A stretch of DNA of 19,397 nucleotides from the NCBI GenBank assembly GCA_002482725.1, contig DLGO01000021.1, positions 7,001 through 26,397 on the forward strand. Reading direction: 5' to 3'. The stretch is from Bacteroidetes bacterium UBA7692 (lineage in GTDB: Bacteria; Bacteroidota; Bacteroidia; Chitinophagales; LD1). Shown here piece by piece: positions 1 to 8,449 of the stretch; positions within the stretch are counted from its first letter, which is position 1; the number at the start of each line of letters is the position of its first letter. Made by a program: the position numbers and the translations under genes. The notes below the pieces were generated by a model. The model saw only the letters and a list, made by a program, of their open reading frames with translations, did not search any database and was not told where the DNA came from.

Positions 1-2
1 TT

Positions 3-1412
3 ACCTACCAGTGGTTGCCTGCCGGCCAATTCATAAGCGGCACCAATACTGCTACTCCTCTTTTGGTTCCCAAAACAGGTGCGGTATATACCGTGCGCGC
101 CACCAACAGCGCGGGGTGCCTGCTCCAGGATTCCATCAGGTTCAGCTTCAGCAGCAATATTGCAGATGCCGCATTTGACCTGCCCAACCTGCCCTGTAAA
201 TTACCTGTTACTGCTACTTTTATTAACCGCAGTAAGGTTACCGCAGCAGGGCGCTATACCTGGACTTTCAGCGATGGTTTTACTACCACAGACAGCAATG
301 CCGTAAGGACATTTACGGCTACGGGTACATACACCATAAAACTGGTTGTTGTAGACTCTGCAAGCTGTAACATAACCGATACGGTAACAAAGTCTATCCG
401 GATATTGAACAACTCATCTTCGACCCTGCCGGCCATTACCATCTGCCAATACCAAACCACTAAAATAGGTGTGGCGCCTGTAGCAGGTGAAAGTTACCTT
501 TGGAGTGCAGACAGCACCCTGAACAGGCTGGATATATCCGATCCTGTGGCTTCGCCGGACTCTACTACCGCCTATATGCTTACCATCAGAAAAGGTAATT
601 GTGTAGATACCATACGGCAGACGGTTATTGTATTCAAAGACTCCATACAACTGAGCGGCACACCTGCCACCTGTCCCGGCGATACGGTGCAGCTGGAAGT
701 GAAAAATTTTGCACCGGGACAGCCATTGACCTACGACTGGCAGCCTTCAAGCCTCATCATCAGCGGTGCAGGTACTGCCGTGGTAAAAGCCCGTACGCTT
801 GCTGATACGACAATTTCGGTGCGCGTAACCAATACTGCTTATGGATGCTTGTACCAGGACTCTATCCGCATTGATATATTTTCCCAATTGCCCTCATTGC
901 AGCTAACGGCTACTCCAGATACTATCCGCTTTGGCGATACATCTCAGCTCAATGCCTTTATTCCTTCAGAGGCTAGCTTGGTATGGCGACAAGACACTAC
1001 CCTGAGCGACTATTCTATCCTGGACCCACTGGCCTACCCGTTGCTGACTACCACGTATTACGCTACTGCTTCCGATACTAATAATTGCAGTGTGATAAGC
1101 AGTGTGCGTGTTGTTGTATTGCGCACGCCATGCAGCAGCACAGGCATATATCTGCCCAATGCATTTACGCCCAATGGCGATGGCAAAAATGATGTGCTGT
1201 ATGTACGTGGCAACGACCTGAAAAAGTTTAAGCTCGAGATATACGACCGCTGGGGGCAGTTGGTATTTGAAACTACCGATAAAAACAAAGGCTGGGATGG
1301 CAACTACAGCGGCAGCGCGTTGAATGGTGCTGTGTTTGGCTATTACCTTACAGGCGACTGCACCACCGGTTCTTCATTTCAGAAAAAAGGAAACATTACC
1401 GTTATTAAATAA
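3..1412 (+). CDS. PKD/Ig-repeat surface protein with gliding-type (CHU_C) C-terminal domain, 5' partial
   Basis: The reading frame is already open at the first base, so this is the C-terminal part (about 469 residues) of a larger exported protein. A PKD-like domain is visible near residues 50-135 of the visible part, with the typical YTWTFSDG and GTYTIKLVV strands. Further Ig-like repeats follow, each with spaced Cys and D-T/S-x-Y-x-L strands. The last 85 or so residues begin IYLPNAFTPNGDGKND and contain the YDRWGQLVFE segment and a GYYLTG strand, which is the gliding-motility-associated CHU_C domain (TIGR04131-like). In Bacteroidota this domain is a type IX secretion signal for surface delivery. 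The role is inferred to be a cell-surface adhesin or structural protein; its substrate is unknown. The next gene starts 4 nt after the stop, so the two are probably cotranscribed. Confidence 0.9.
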   Translation, partial: TYQWLPAGQFISGTNTATPLLVPKTGAVYTVRATNSAGCLLQDSIRFSFSSNIADAAFDLPNLPCKLPVTATFINRSKVTAAGRYTWTFSDGFTTTDSNAVRTFTATGTYTIKLVVVDSASCNITDTVTKSIRILNNSSSTLPAITICQYQTTKIGVAPVAGESYLWSADSTLNRLDISDPVASPDSTTAYMLTIRKGNCVDTIRQTVIVFKDSIQLSGTPATCPGDTVQLEVKNFAPGQPLTYDWQPSSLIISGAGTAVVKARTLADTTISVRVTNTAYGCLYQDSIRIDIFSQLPSLQLTATPDTIRFGDTSQLNAFIPSEASLVWRQDTTLSDYSILDPLAYPLLTTTYYATASDTNNCSVISSVRVVVLRTPCSSTGIYLPNAFTPNGDGKNDVLYVRGNDLKKFKLEIYDRWGQLVFETTDKNKGWDGNYSGSALNGAVFGYYLTGDCTTGSSFQKKGNITVIK

Positions 1413-1416
1413 AAGC

Positions 1417-2556
1417 ATGAAAAGAATATTACCTACCCTATTTCTGGCAGTTATCGCCCAATTCATTATCGCGCAAACCACTACCTACACCATGTCGTAT
1501 GGCGGCAATACGAGGGATTATATAGTGTACAAGCCAAGTGGCTACAACAGTGCACAAAGCTACCCGCTTGTATTCAACCTGCATGGCTACACCAGCAATG
1601 CGTCGCAGCAGATGCAATACAGCATGATGAACAATGTGGCCGATACTGCTAAGTTTATAGTGGTGTATCCCAATGGTGTTGCCAATGCCTGGAATGTCGG
1701 CTTTGGGGCAGGTGCGCCTTATGGTAGTGGCATCAATGATGTAGGCTTTATTTCCAAAATAATAGATACGCTGAAGCAGCAGCTGAGCGTTGATGCTAAT
1801 CGCATCTTTTCATGTGGCATGAGCAACGGAGGCTATCTTAGCCATCGCCTTGCCTGCGAGCTATCGGGTACCATTGCAGCCATCGCATCTGTTACAGGTT
1901 CTATTACCGATAGTACGGCATTCTACTGCAATCCTACGCGCCCTGTTCCTGTATTGCAAATACACGGCACCACCGACCCTGTGGTAAACTACAATGGCCT
2001 TACCCAATCCTTTGCGATAGAAAAACTGATGGACTTCTGGCGTGCCAAAAATACATGCACCGCACTGCGCGATACAGTGGCCATAGCCAACACCAGCCTT
2101 ACAGATGGATCTACTGCACAGCTTATTCGCAACAATAGCTGTAGTGCCGGCAGCAAGGTTCACCTGTTTAAAATTATCGGAGGTGGGCACACCTGGCCGG
2201 GTGGTGCAGTAGACCTGCCATCCAATGGCAACACCAACCGCGACTTTAATGCCAGTCAGGAAATATGGCGCTTCTTCCGCCAGTATAGTCTTTCTACACC
2301 CAATGGAATAGGCAATGTTGCTAATATAGAGACAGCATTATATCCTAACCCGGCATCGGGCGGTATTACTATTCAGTGCAGCGAAATTATTTCATCAATA
2401 CATATCTACTCTATCACAGGAGCACTTGCCTTCTCTGCATCAGTAGATGCAGCCAGTGTAGAGTTGAATACTGCAAACCTTGATACAGGCTTATATATTG
2501 TCGGCATAAGAACAACTGCCGGCAGCATCATTACAAAGCGTTTTGTAAAGCAGTAG
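1417..2556 (+). CDS. Secreted LpqC/PHB-depolymerase-like esterase with T9SS type A sorting domain
   Basis: 379 residues from the ATG at 1417. I chose this start because it gives a clean signal peptide ending IIAQ near residue 20; a longer in-frame start would lie inside the upstream gene. Residues 25-290 are an alpha/beta hydrolase of the esterase/PHB-depolymerase (LpqC, CE1-like) family. The nucleophile is Ser136 in GMSNGG, the acid is probably Asp187 in HGTTDP, and the base is His258 in GGGHTWPGG; LHG at 55-57 fits the oxyanion hole. Residues 308-379 form a T9SS type A sorting domain (LYPNPASGG start, KRFVKQ end). Homologues hydrolyse polyhydroxyalkanoates, acetyl groups on xylan or feruloyl esters; the sequence does not tell which. 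The enzyme should be secreted or surface-bound, and probably shares a transcript with the preceding surface protein. Confidence 0.9.
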   Translation: MKRILPTLFLAVIAQFIIAQTTTYTMSYGGNTRDYIVYKPSGYNSAQSYPLVFNLHGYTSNASQQMQYSMMNNVADTAKFIVVYPNGVANAWNVGFGAGAPYGSGINDVGFISKIIDTLKQQLSVDANRIFSCGMSNGGYLSHRLACELSGTIAAIASVTGSITDSTAFYCNPTRPVPVLQIHGTTDPVVNYNGLTQSFAIEKLMDFWRAKNTCTALRDTVAIANTSLTDGSTAQLIRNNSCSAGSKVHLFKIIGGGHTWPGGAVDLPSNGNTNRDFNASQEIWRFFRQYSLSTPNGIGNVANIETALYPNPASGGITIQCSEIISSIHIYSITGALAFSASVDAASVELNTANLDTGLYIVGIRTTAGSIITKRFVKQ

Positions 2557-2619
2557 TTCTCTAAATTACAAAAGGCAAAAGCTGCCGATTGTATTCGGAT
2601 TTCCGGATAGCAAGATAGA

Positions 2620-3285
2620 TTAAACAGGCTTTACCAAAGGCACTTCCATAAATACGCCAAACTCCTGCGCAAAGTTGACGCTAACACGTGCGTGCACGCT
2701 GCCTTGCTTGTCAAAAAAGCGCGCTTTTGGTGCTAAGGGAAATATGCCTTCGTGCCATATATCCGGATGTATATACAGGCCCATGGTGCCGTCAAAATAA
2801 AAGTTCACAAACTTGTCCGGCGAAACATCATCACCCGGCAGTGCCAGCGGTGTTACAAAAGGTGTTCCGTCTATAGGGAAGAAAAGCTGTCCACCATCGG
2901 GGTGGTAGTTGGCATGCCACAGCAATACTCGCTCCGGGCCCGTGCTCAATTCTCCACCGCGCACCGCATCTTTAGGGTTTGTGCTCCAGCCCAGCAGGTA
3001 TTCATCTTTCACGGCATTGTTCCTGCCAAACAGCACATCACCCTCCCACCAGAAATCGAATATGCCTTGCTTGGTGCCTGCCTGGTTGCCTGTATCTGCA
3101 TCTATAGGCCTGCCATGCGGTTTTGGCCACTGTACTATTTCCATGGCAAAGGTTTCATACTCATCCCTGCTCACCAGGCATCCGTAGCCTTTCAGTGTTT
3201 CATTGGTGGCCACTACTGTGCGCACGGCATGCCATGGCAATGTTTCCGGCACATCGGGCTGCATATAATTTATTGGCTGGCTCAT
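2620..3285 (-). CDS. Ureidoglycolate lyase-like cupin protein
   Basis: 221 residues, cytoplasmic (no signal peptide or membrane segment). The C-terminal half resembles the ureidoglycolate lyase fold (AllA/DAL3, PF04115-like): a GGQLFFP strand (residues 131-137), a LALPGDD segment (148-153), a GLYIHPDIWHEG segment (169-180) with candidate metal or catalytic His/Glu, and a conserved tail ARVSVNFAQEFG. Classical members split ureidoglycolate into glyoxylate and urea in allantoin breakdown. The protein is longer than bacterial AllA (about 160 residues), with an extra N-terminal part of about 60 residues. No other purine or allantoin gene is visible nearby, so the substrate is uncertain; the family call is firmer than the reaction. 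It lies 83 nt downstream of the T9SS gene on the same strand and converges with the esterase. Confidence 0.7.
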   Translation of the reverse strand: MSQPINYMQPDVPETLPWHAVRTVVATNETLKGYGCLVSRDEYETFAMEIVQWPKPHGRPIDADTGNQAGTKQGIFDFWWEGDVLFGRNNAVKDEYLLGWSTNPKDAVRGGELSTGPERVLLWHANYHPDGGQLFFPIDGTPFVTPLALPGDDVSPDKFVNFYFDGTMGLYIHPDIWHEGIFPLAPKARFFDKQGSVHARVSVNFAQEFGVFMEVPLVKPV

Positions 3286-3368
3286 GTTTTCTTTCGTTTA
3301 TGTAAATAAACAATCCTTGTATGAAGCCAATGTTAAGCCGTCTGTGGACCGTAGATTTTTTCGCGCTC

Positions 3369-5537
3369 TTACTCCTTCACAAATCTGCGAATAACAGTGC
3401 CGTTGTTAGTTGTGGCATGCAGGAAATATACCCCCGGTGCTAAGTCCGCTACATTAATGTGATTATCCTTAACAGGCTCATTGCGCATTATTGCTCCTAA
3501 AGTATTTTGTATGGACACTTTAGCAATAGTTGCGGACTGCTCTCCACCCAGATACAACGTATTACCTGCGGGATTAGGATATACATACAGTGCATTGGAT
3601 GCAACCTCGCCTATGCCCAAGGGAGACCCGGTGGTAAAGCTGAAAGTAGTAGACCACGGGCCATACTTGTTGATGCCCCTCTTAGACCGTACATGCCAGT
3701 AATACGTGGTATTATAATCCAGCATATCATTTAATGTGGTGTTGCTTGGGTCGTCAGTACCACTGCTGCTGGCGCTAAACGAAGGACTGGTAGATAATTC
3801 AAACTGATAGTAAAACTGGAGGAAATTCTGTGTAGGAGCAGGTACATCTGTCCAATCCAGGTAGGTAGCTGCCACACTTACATCCACTGCTCCATCTGCC
3901 GGTGATAGCAGGTTGATGATGTCATCGGTAGTGCTGAATTTCCACGGCCCCACCCAGGCGCCTGTGTCAGTACTATTGTATGCGCGCACTTTCCAGTAAT
4001 ATGTCTTTCCTATTTCCAGCGATAGTTCATACTGTTGTGCATCTGAGCCTGCAGTCTGCACCACATCAGGGTTAGAAAAAGCAAGGCTTGTATCTACGAA
4101 AGCATCATAACCAGTGGCACCGGGCGCATCGGTCCAGTCCAGGGTGGTCTCATCGCATATAAGGCCTGTTGTATTGTTGGCGGGCGATACCAGGCGGAAT
4201 GAATCCAGCGCAGGTACAGTGCTGCCAAACAGGCGCGCTATAAACGCATCATTGCCCGTAAAGCCCACTATTACAATCTTGTCATCGGGCTGCTGCACCA
4301 TGTCGAATATCTCCATATTGTTGCTGCCAAAATTCAGCATGACTGTACCATAAAGCGGCTCCCCAAAAGTAGGTTCCCGCCAGCCATCAAAATCCAGCTT
4401 CATGATCATGCCTGCCGAAAGGTTGCTGGACGAGTTGTAGCCAGCACCGGCAATGAAGAACTGCCCGCCCGGAGTGGCGCACATTGTATTGGCATAGGCC
4501 TCGTTGCCATTGATTGTAGTAAAGTATCCTGAACTTAAGCCTGCATAAGCCCATGAATCATCGCTGCCATTGGCTTCCACACGTTTCAGGGCCATCCTTT
4601 CGTTGCGGTTGCTGCTGCCGAAGTATGCTACCTGTCCACCGGCAACATATATTTTTCCCGTACCGGGATCCAGGTACATGCCGTTGTTTTTGCCCATATA
4701 ATCCTGCACTGCATATCCATCGCCTTTAGCGCCAAATGTGCTGTCCATGGTGCCGTTTGCATTTAGTTTTACTACCAACCCTTCATACAGGAAATTCAAG
4801 TTGCGGTCGGTGGTGTTGCCTGTAGCAGTTATTTTGCCGGAGGGCGCCACGTACACATCCTTTAAATCATTGTACCACCATACGCCTATACCCTTGCTGA
4901 TGCCATTGCCATTAAATGTGGAATCCGGCCTGCCATCGCTTAGGTAACGTGTTACAAAAGCTGTTGCATCAGTACTGTTCAGGATTGAATTGCCCACAGT
5001 GATTAGATTGCCTGTTAGGGCGTGTATCCTTACTTTTCTGAAAGCATCTGCATCATTATTGCCCTGCAGGTTTTGCAGCACTATACCGTTTACCCCGAAG
5101 GTGCTGTCGCGGGTGCCATTGGCATTGTAGCGTACCAGCGCGGCAAACTGCTTTGTACCATTGCTGCTGGAGCCGGCCAGTACAAACTTGCCGGTAGTTT
5201 CATCGTATGCTATAGACAGGGCCACATCTTCGCTGCCAAGTTGCAGGTCGGTGGTGATACTGCCGCTGATACCAAAGGTGTTGTCCAGAGCGCCATTGTC
5301 CGTAAACTTCACACAAAAGAAATCATTGCCGCGCGCTGCGCTATAGGTGCTGCCTGCTATCAGGAAAGAACCATCAGGCAGCAGGGCTACGCCATATGCT
5401 TTGTCCGCTCCCGGGTTCAGGCTCTTGATCACCTTGCCTGCATTGCCAAAAGAAGGGTCCAATGAACCACCAATCTGGGCGTGCATACCTTGTAAGGATG
5501 AAATACAGATAAAGGCAGCGAGTAGGCGTTTCTTCAT
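3369..5537 (-). CDS. Exported Delta-60 repeat / FN3 protein with T9SS type A sorting domain
   Basis: 722 residues. The ATG at 5537 is preferred over the in-frame ATG at 5591 because MKKRLLAAFICISSLQGMHAQ is a good signal peptide starting at that Met. Residues 25-440 hold repeated Delta-60-type units (TIGR02608-like), seen as alternating D-x-T/S-F-G-x-x-G and LPDGSFLIAGS-like strands, typical of a secreted beta-propeller. Two fibronectin-III-like domains follow (about 443-532 and 535-640), each starting with an LxSPA and LDWTD pattern. The last 75 residues are a type A sorting domain (YPNPAGN start, RRFVKE end). This is a T9SS cargo protein of the outer surface or medium; the ligand or enzymatic activity is unknown. 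The divergent lipoprotein gene starts 167 nt away. Confidence 0.88.
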   Translation of the reverse strand: MKKRLLAAFICISSLQGMHAQIGGSLDPSFGNAGKVIKSLNPGADKAYGVALLPDGSFLIAGSTYSAARGNDFFCVKFTDNGALDNTFGISGSITTDLQLGSEDVALSIAYDETTGKFVLAGSSSNGTKQFAALVRYNANGTRDSTFGVNGIVLQNLQGNNDADAFRKVRIHALTGNLITVGNSILNSTDATAFVTRYLSDGRPDSTFNGNGISKGIGVWWYNDLKDVYVAPSGKITATGNTTDRNLNFLYEGLVVKLNANGTMDSTFGAKGDGYAVQDYMGKNNGMYLDPGTGKIYVAGGQVAYFGSSNRNERMALKRVEANGSDDSWAYAGLSSGYFTTINGNEAYANTMCATPGGQFFIAGAGYNSSSNLSAGMIMKLDFDGWREPTFGEPLYGTVMLNFGSNNMEIFDMVQQPDDKIVIVGFTGNDAFIARLFGSTVPALDSFRLVSPANNTTGLICDETTLDWTDAPGATGYDAFVDTSLAFSNPDVVQTAGSDAQQYELSLEIGKTYYWKVRAYNSTDTGAWVGPWKFSTTDDIINLLSPADGAVDVSVAATYLDWTDVPAPTQNFLQFYYQFELSTSPSFSASSSGTDDPSNTTLNDMLDYNTTYYWHVRSKRGINKYGPWSTTFSFTTGSPLGIGEVASNALYVYPNPAGNTLYLGGEQSATIAKVSIQNTLGAIMRNEPVKDNHINVADLAPGVYFLHATTNNGTVIRRFVKE

Positions 5538-5644
5538 ATTAAAAATTAAGTGTGTAAATATAAGGTTGTGTAAGGAATATCTTGGAATCAATCCTTGTTC
5601 CAGGGTGCGGGATATTATATTGAAACCTTAAATACTTGGCGTGG

Positions 5645-5674
5645 TTGCTAAATTGCCCGTATTGTATACTTTTG
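5645..5674 (+). promoter_or_regulatory. Bacteroidota-type promoter for the 5705 lipoprotein gene
   Basis: TTG at 5645-5647, a 19-nt spacer, then TACTTTTG at 5667-5674. This matches the Bacteroidota primary-sigma consensus TTG-N19-TAnnTTTG exactly. It would start transcription near 5681 and give a leader of about 24 nt before the ATG at 5705. Confidence 0.65.
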
Positions 5675-5704
5675 TACTTATTGAATAACCCGCAATAACC
5701 CGCC

Positions 5705-6058
5705 ATGAAGATTCCCTTATATGCTGCTTTATTTTCATTGCTGTTTTCTTCATGTAAGTTTTCAGGGTTTTATGATGAAGCCAACAGGAAATTTTCTGAC
5801 CAATACTTTAAAACAGCCATAGCACACATAGAAATGTACAATATCCGCCATGGGCACTACCCTGCGGTATTGGATAGCCTGGAGTTTATTGGCGATTGGA
5901 ATCAGTTTATTTTTGAAAGTGTAGCGTATGAAAAACTTGATACAGGATATCGCCTGGATGTTGTCATTGGGTTACAGGAAGTGAACCCTGAAGAAATTAA
6001 ATACCCGGCAGAGTTTTGGAAAGGTCTGGGAATCAAAAAATCTAACGTTTTGAAATAG
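5705..6058 (+). CDS. Small lipoprotein of unknown function
   Basis: 117 residues. The N-terminus has a short hydrophobic stretch ending in the lipobox-like LFSSC (Cys17), so it is probably anchored in the outer or inner membrane by lipid. The mature part has a segment HIEMYNIRHGHYPAVLDSL (about residues 41-59), the pattern found where an N-terminal helix meets the body in pseudopilin-like (GspG-type) and related small secreted proteins. It ends FWKGLGIKKSN. I recognise it only as a Bacteroidota hypothetical lipoprotein type; no catalytic motif is visible. The RDD protein gene begins 6 nt after its stop, so the two very probably form one transcript driven by the promoter at 5645-5674. Confidence 0.75.
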   Translation: MKIPLYAALFSLLFSSCKFSGFYDEANRKFSDQYFKTAIAHIEMYNIRHGHYPAVLDSLEFIGDWNQFIFESVAYEKLDTGYRLDVVIGLQEVNPEEIKYPAEFWKGLGIKKSNVLK

Positions 6059-6064
6059 CCTTTA

Positions 6065-6622
6065 ATGAAAAAAATCACAGAGCTTACAGCCACAGTTATA
6101 AAGCCGGTATACAAATGGGATGAATACGGAAACAGGTATCCCGAAGAGCAGGAGTTTACTTATATGAGACCTGTAGAAACAGCAGATACGGGTATCCGCT
6201 TTGCACACATGTTTTTGGATTCAATAGGCGTGCAGGTATTGATACAGATTTCATCTTACATATTTGAAGCAGCATGGCCAACTTGGTTTCCATCTATGCA
6301 CAACGTCATAGTGCTTATTATCATTTTCATAGTATGCTTACTGTATTTTCCTGCATACTATATATTGACGGAATACAAATGGCAGAGGACGCCCGCAAAG
6401 TTTTTGACAAAAACATTGGTGATAGATGAATACGGTAACAAGCCTGATTTAAGAACGATAGTGGCACGTAATATCTTTCGCTTTGTTCCTTTTGATGGCT
6501 TTTCCTTTTTGGGTGAAGGAAGGCGTGGCTGGCACGACAGATGGTCAAATACCTGGGTAGTAACCGAAGGGGAGCTTGCACGCTTACGTCAACTACAGGC
6601 GGAGCAGCAGGATGCAGTATAA
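6065..6622 (+). CDS. RDD family membrane protein
   Basis: 185 residues. Two membrane segments are visible (about residues 48-70 and 80-101). The first carries the family's Arg (R45) and Asp (D52) in RFAHMFLDS. The second ends in the typical YYILTEYKW, followed by a loop of the form TPAKFLTKTLVIDEYG, and the protein ends with GWHDRWSNTWVV, where a conserved His-Asp-x-W is usual. RDD proteins are small inner-membrane proteins; a few are linked to sodium or proton transport but most have no known role. It is cotranscribed with the small lipoprotein upstream. Its 3' end converges on the propeller gene with only 10 nt between the stops. Confidence 0.85.
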   Translation: MKKITELTATVIKPVYKWDEYGNRYPEEQEFTYMRPVETADTGIRFAHMFLDSIGVQVLIQISSYIFEAAWPTWFPSMHNVIVLIIIFIVCLLYFPAYYILTEYKWQRTPAKFLTKTLVIDEYGNKPDLRTIVARNIFRFVPFDGFSFLGEGRRGWHDRWSNTWVVTEGELARLRQLQAEQQDAV

Positions 6623-6632
6623 CAATGGGATA

Positions 6633-7736
6633 TTACTTATCTGTTGCCTTAAGCGCCAAAGTAGTAAATGACTTACCATCATATTTGAAAATGCCCTTGC
6701 CCACTGAGCCCAACCATGTATTGCCAACTTGGTCGTGGCTTATAGTCCATAATGAATCGCTGGGTAAGCCGTCTTTTTCTGAGATATTGGTAAGTGCTTT
6801 GCCATCGTAGCGCCATACGCCTTCATCTATTGTGCCAAACCAGATGTTACCCGCATTGTCTTCTGTAACAGACCACACACGGTTGAGCTTTTGTATGCTG
6901 TCTTCCAGATGTGCCTTTACCAGGTTTTTGCTCAATCCTTTTTGCTCGGAGAAGTTGGTGAACGATTTACCATCGTACACGCAAACGCCGCCGCCGTTGG
7001 AGCCAAACCAGATGTTGCCCGCCTTGTCCTGCAGTATGCTGCGAACAGCTCCTTTATTCAAACCCTTTTCGGTATAGTAGGTAAACGATTTGCCATCGTA
7101 TCGGCACACACCCATTTGCTCTGTCCCCATCCAAAGGTTGCCTTGCTTATCTTCCAGTAAACTGTAGACAGAGTAGGGTCTTTTCATATTGTTGACCGAA
7201 TCCTTAAACGAAGCGGGATGTATAATAAAATTGGTGAGGGATACTCCATCGTACTGCCACACACCATTGCGGTTGCCAATCCACACACAGTCCGGCTTAT
7301 ACTCCAGTCTGCTGCCGTAGTTGTAGTTGCGCGGTCCCTGCCCATCGGTAAAGCTGGTAAATGTTTTACCATCGTAGCGGCAGATACCATTGTGGCAATC
7401 GAACCAGATATTACCCTCCTTATCTTCTGTAATTTCAGCAACCCAGTCGTGCAGGAGACCTTCTTTTGTGGTAAAGCGGGTGATGGTTTTGCCATCGTAT
7501 TTAAACACACCATTGGCCTCGGTGCCAATCCACATATTACCTTTGCTATCCTGTAGCATGGCGCGTATGCGCTTACAGCCAATGCTGTCGGGCAGCCTGC
7601 AGTCCAGCGCCTGTGCTTTTACAGTATCCGCTTTTTTGGCTTTAGCGGAATCATTGTCAGTTAGCGGTTTTTTGCCTTGCCCAAAGCAGCAGGTAAGGAC
7701 AATGAATAAAGGAAGTATGTAGTAGAAGTGCTTCAT
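6633..7736 (-). CDS. Stand-alone seven-bladed Reg_prop beta-propeller, exported or lipoprotein
   Basis: 367 residues with an N-terminal hydrophobic stretch and LTCCFGQ at 14-20, compatible with either a lipoprotein (Cys16 or Cys17) or cleavage before Gln20. The rest is seven copies of a two-component-regulator-propeller unit (PF07494-like), each built on D-x-x-GN-x-W-x-G then GV-x-x-YDGK-x-x-T-x-F-x-x-x-x-GL. Seven blades would close one propeller. In hybrid two-component systems such propellers come as a 14-blade periplasmic sensor fused to a kinase; here there is no membrane anchor, kinase or DNA-binding part after the blades, and no kinase gene nearby. Function is probably ligand or protein binding in the periplasm or at the surface. 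The blade repeats are also visible in the DNA as recurring complements of TTTGCCATCGTA. Confidence 0.85.
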   Translation of the reverse strand: MKHFYYILPLFIVLTCCFGQGKKPLTDNDSAKAKKADTVKAQALDCRLPDSIGCKRIRAMLQDSKGNMWIGTEANGVFKYDGKTITRFTTKEGLLHDWVAEITEDKEGNIWFDCHNGICRYDGKTFTSFTDGQGPRNYNYGSRLEYKPDCVWIGNRNGVWQYDGVSLTNFIIHPASFKDSVNNMKRPYSVYSLLEDKQGNLWMGTEQMGVCRYDGKSFTYYTEKGLNKGAVRSILQDKAGNIWFGSNGGGVCVYDGKSFTNFSEQKGLSKNLVKAHLEDSIQKLNRVWSVTEDNAGNIWFGTIDEGVWRYDGKALTNISEKDGLPSDSLWTISHDQVGNTWLGSVGKGIFKYDGKSFTTLALKATDK

Positions 7737-7899
7737 GTATCAAAGATACAATGGCGCGGTGCTGCTAAGTCCTAACGAAAAGTTAATGCTGTAATCAAAG
7801 CTCGTTAGTTTAAGTGTATCGTTTCCATAAATTCAATCTTTACGGGCAAATGGCTGGACACGGCACCATGTAAGGATTGGCTTTCTTCTCCGGTTAAAT

Positions 7900-8334
7900 T
7901 TACCCGTTGTAATTCGGGTCAAATTCTACAATCCATTCAATGCCATATTTATCCCTGAACATTCCGGCGTATGTGCCCCAGGGACTATCGCCCACGGGGC
8001 CTTCAACATTTCCACCTGCTGATAGTCCTTTAAAAAGTTTATCTGCTTCTTCACGGCTTTCTGCACTGATTGATATTTTTGACCTGTTTTCATTTTCGTT
8101 AACCCGTCCCATAAATTCCGGAACATCATTGCCTATTAGCACATTGTATTTCCCTATAGGCAAAACAATGGTCATTATTTTATTTGCCTCGCTTTCCGGC
8201 ACCGGAAATTCAGCACTTGACAGGTCTTTGAAACGGATGACCTTTGAGAAATCTCCTCCAAAAACCGATTTGTAAAAAGTGAATGCTTCTTCCGCATTTC
8301 CATTGAAGTTGATCCACGGATTGATTGTTCTCAT
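7900..8334 (-). CDS. VOC family protein, PhnB-like
   Basis: 144 residues. The opening INPWINFNGNAEEAFTFYKSVFGG is the signature of PhnB-like members of the vicinal-oxygen-chelate (glyoxalase) superfamily (PF06983-like). The protein ends with the matching second-module strand PWGTYAGMFRDKYGIEWIVEF. Members are small dimeric cytoplasmic proteins; most have no proven reaction, and the old label 3-demethylubiquinone methyltransferase domain should not be taken as an activity. It appears to be a single-gene unit, with a possible promoter just upstream. Confidence 0.88.
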   Translation of the reverse strand: MRTINPWINFNGNAEEAFTFYKSVFGGDFSKVIRFKDLSSAEFPVPESEANKIMTIVLPIGKYNVLIGNDVPEFMGRVNENENRSKISISAESREEADKLFKGLSAGGNVEGPVGDSPWGTYAGMFRDKYGIEWIVEFDPNYNG

Positions 8335-8367
8335 AAGTTTATGTTTTTCGGCTTACGCTGTTTATGG

Positions 8368-8398
8368 CAAATATATTTGGATTTTTTGTTGATTATAA
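8368..8398 (-). promoter_or_regulatory. Possible promoter of the VOC gene
   Basis: On the minus strand, TATATTTG (8368-8375) matches the TAnnTTTG -7 box exactly. Twenty nt further upstream is TTA (8396-8398), two of three matches to the TTG -33 element. The predicted leader is about 26 nt. The weak -33 keeps confidence low. Confidence 0.4.
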
Positions 8399-8431
8399 GG
8401 GCTGGATGCACGCTGTTGTATGACAAGGAGG

Positions 8432-8449
8432 GAGAGAGGGATTCGAACC
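8432..8449 (-). repeat. 18-bp duplicate of the tRNA-Ser 3' end (T-loop to acceptor)
   Basis: These 18 bases are identical to 8745-8762 inside tRNA-Ser and carry the T-loop TTCGAAT and part of the 3' acceptor strand, in the same orientation, 313 bp apart. The sequence before it on the minus strand (8450-8475) contains CTTGTAAATC, reminiscent of an anticodon loop, but the stems do not pair. It is therefore a tRNA remnant or an att-like duplicate, not a working tRNA. Confidence 0.7.

Noticed and set aside
5555..5562. TATATTTA -7-like box upstream of the Delta-60 repeat gene (minus strand)
   Set aside because: No TTG lies 17-23 nt upstream, so there is only an AT-rich match.
6633..7560. Regularly spaced DNA repeats (complement of TTTGCCATCGTA) that could suggest a CRISPR or tandem array
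   Set aside because: They are in frame and encode the YDGK motif of each propeller blade, with irregular spacing and no conserved spacers.
7741..7748. Exact TATCTTTG -7 box just upstream of the propeller gene (minus strand)
   Set aside because: It is only 4 nt before the ATG and has no TTG at a suitable distance; it would require a leaderless message.
7801..7899. Open stretch of about 33 codons on the minus strand after the VOC gene, ending KIEFMETIHLN
   Set aside because: It is too short, has no start of its own, and the VOC protein already ends normally; it could be a gene remnant but cannot be supported.
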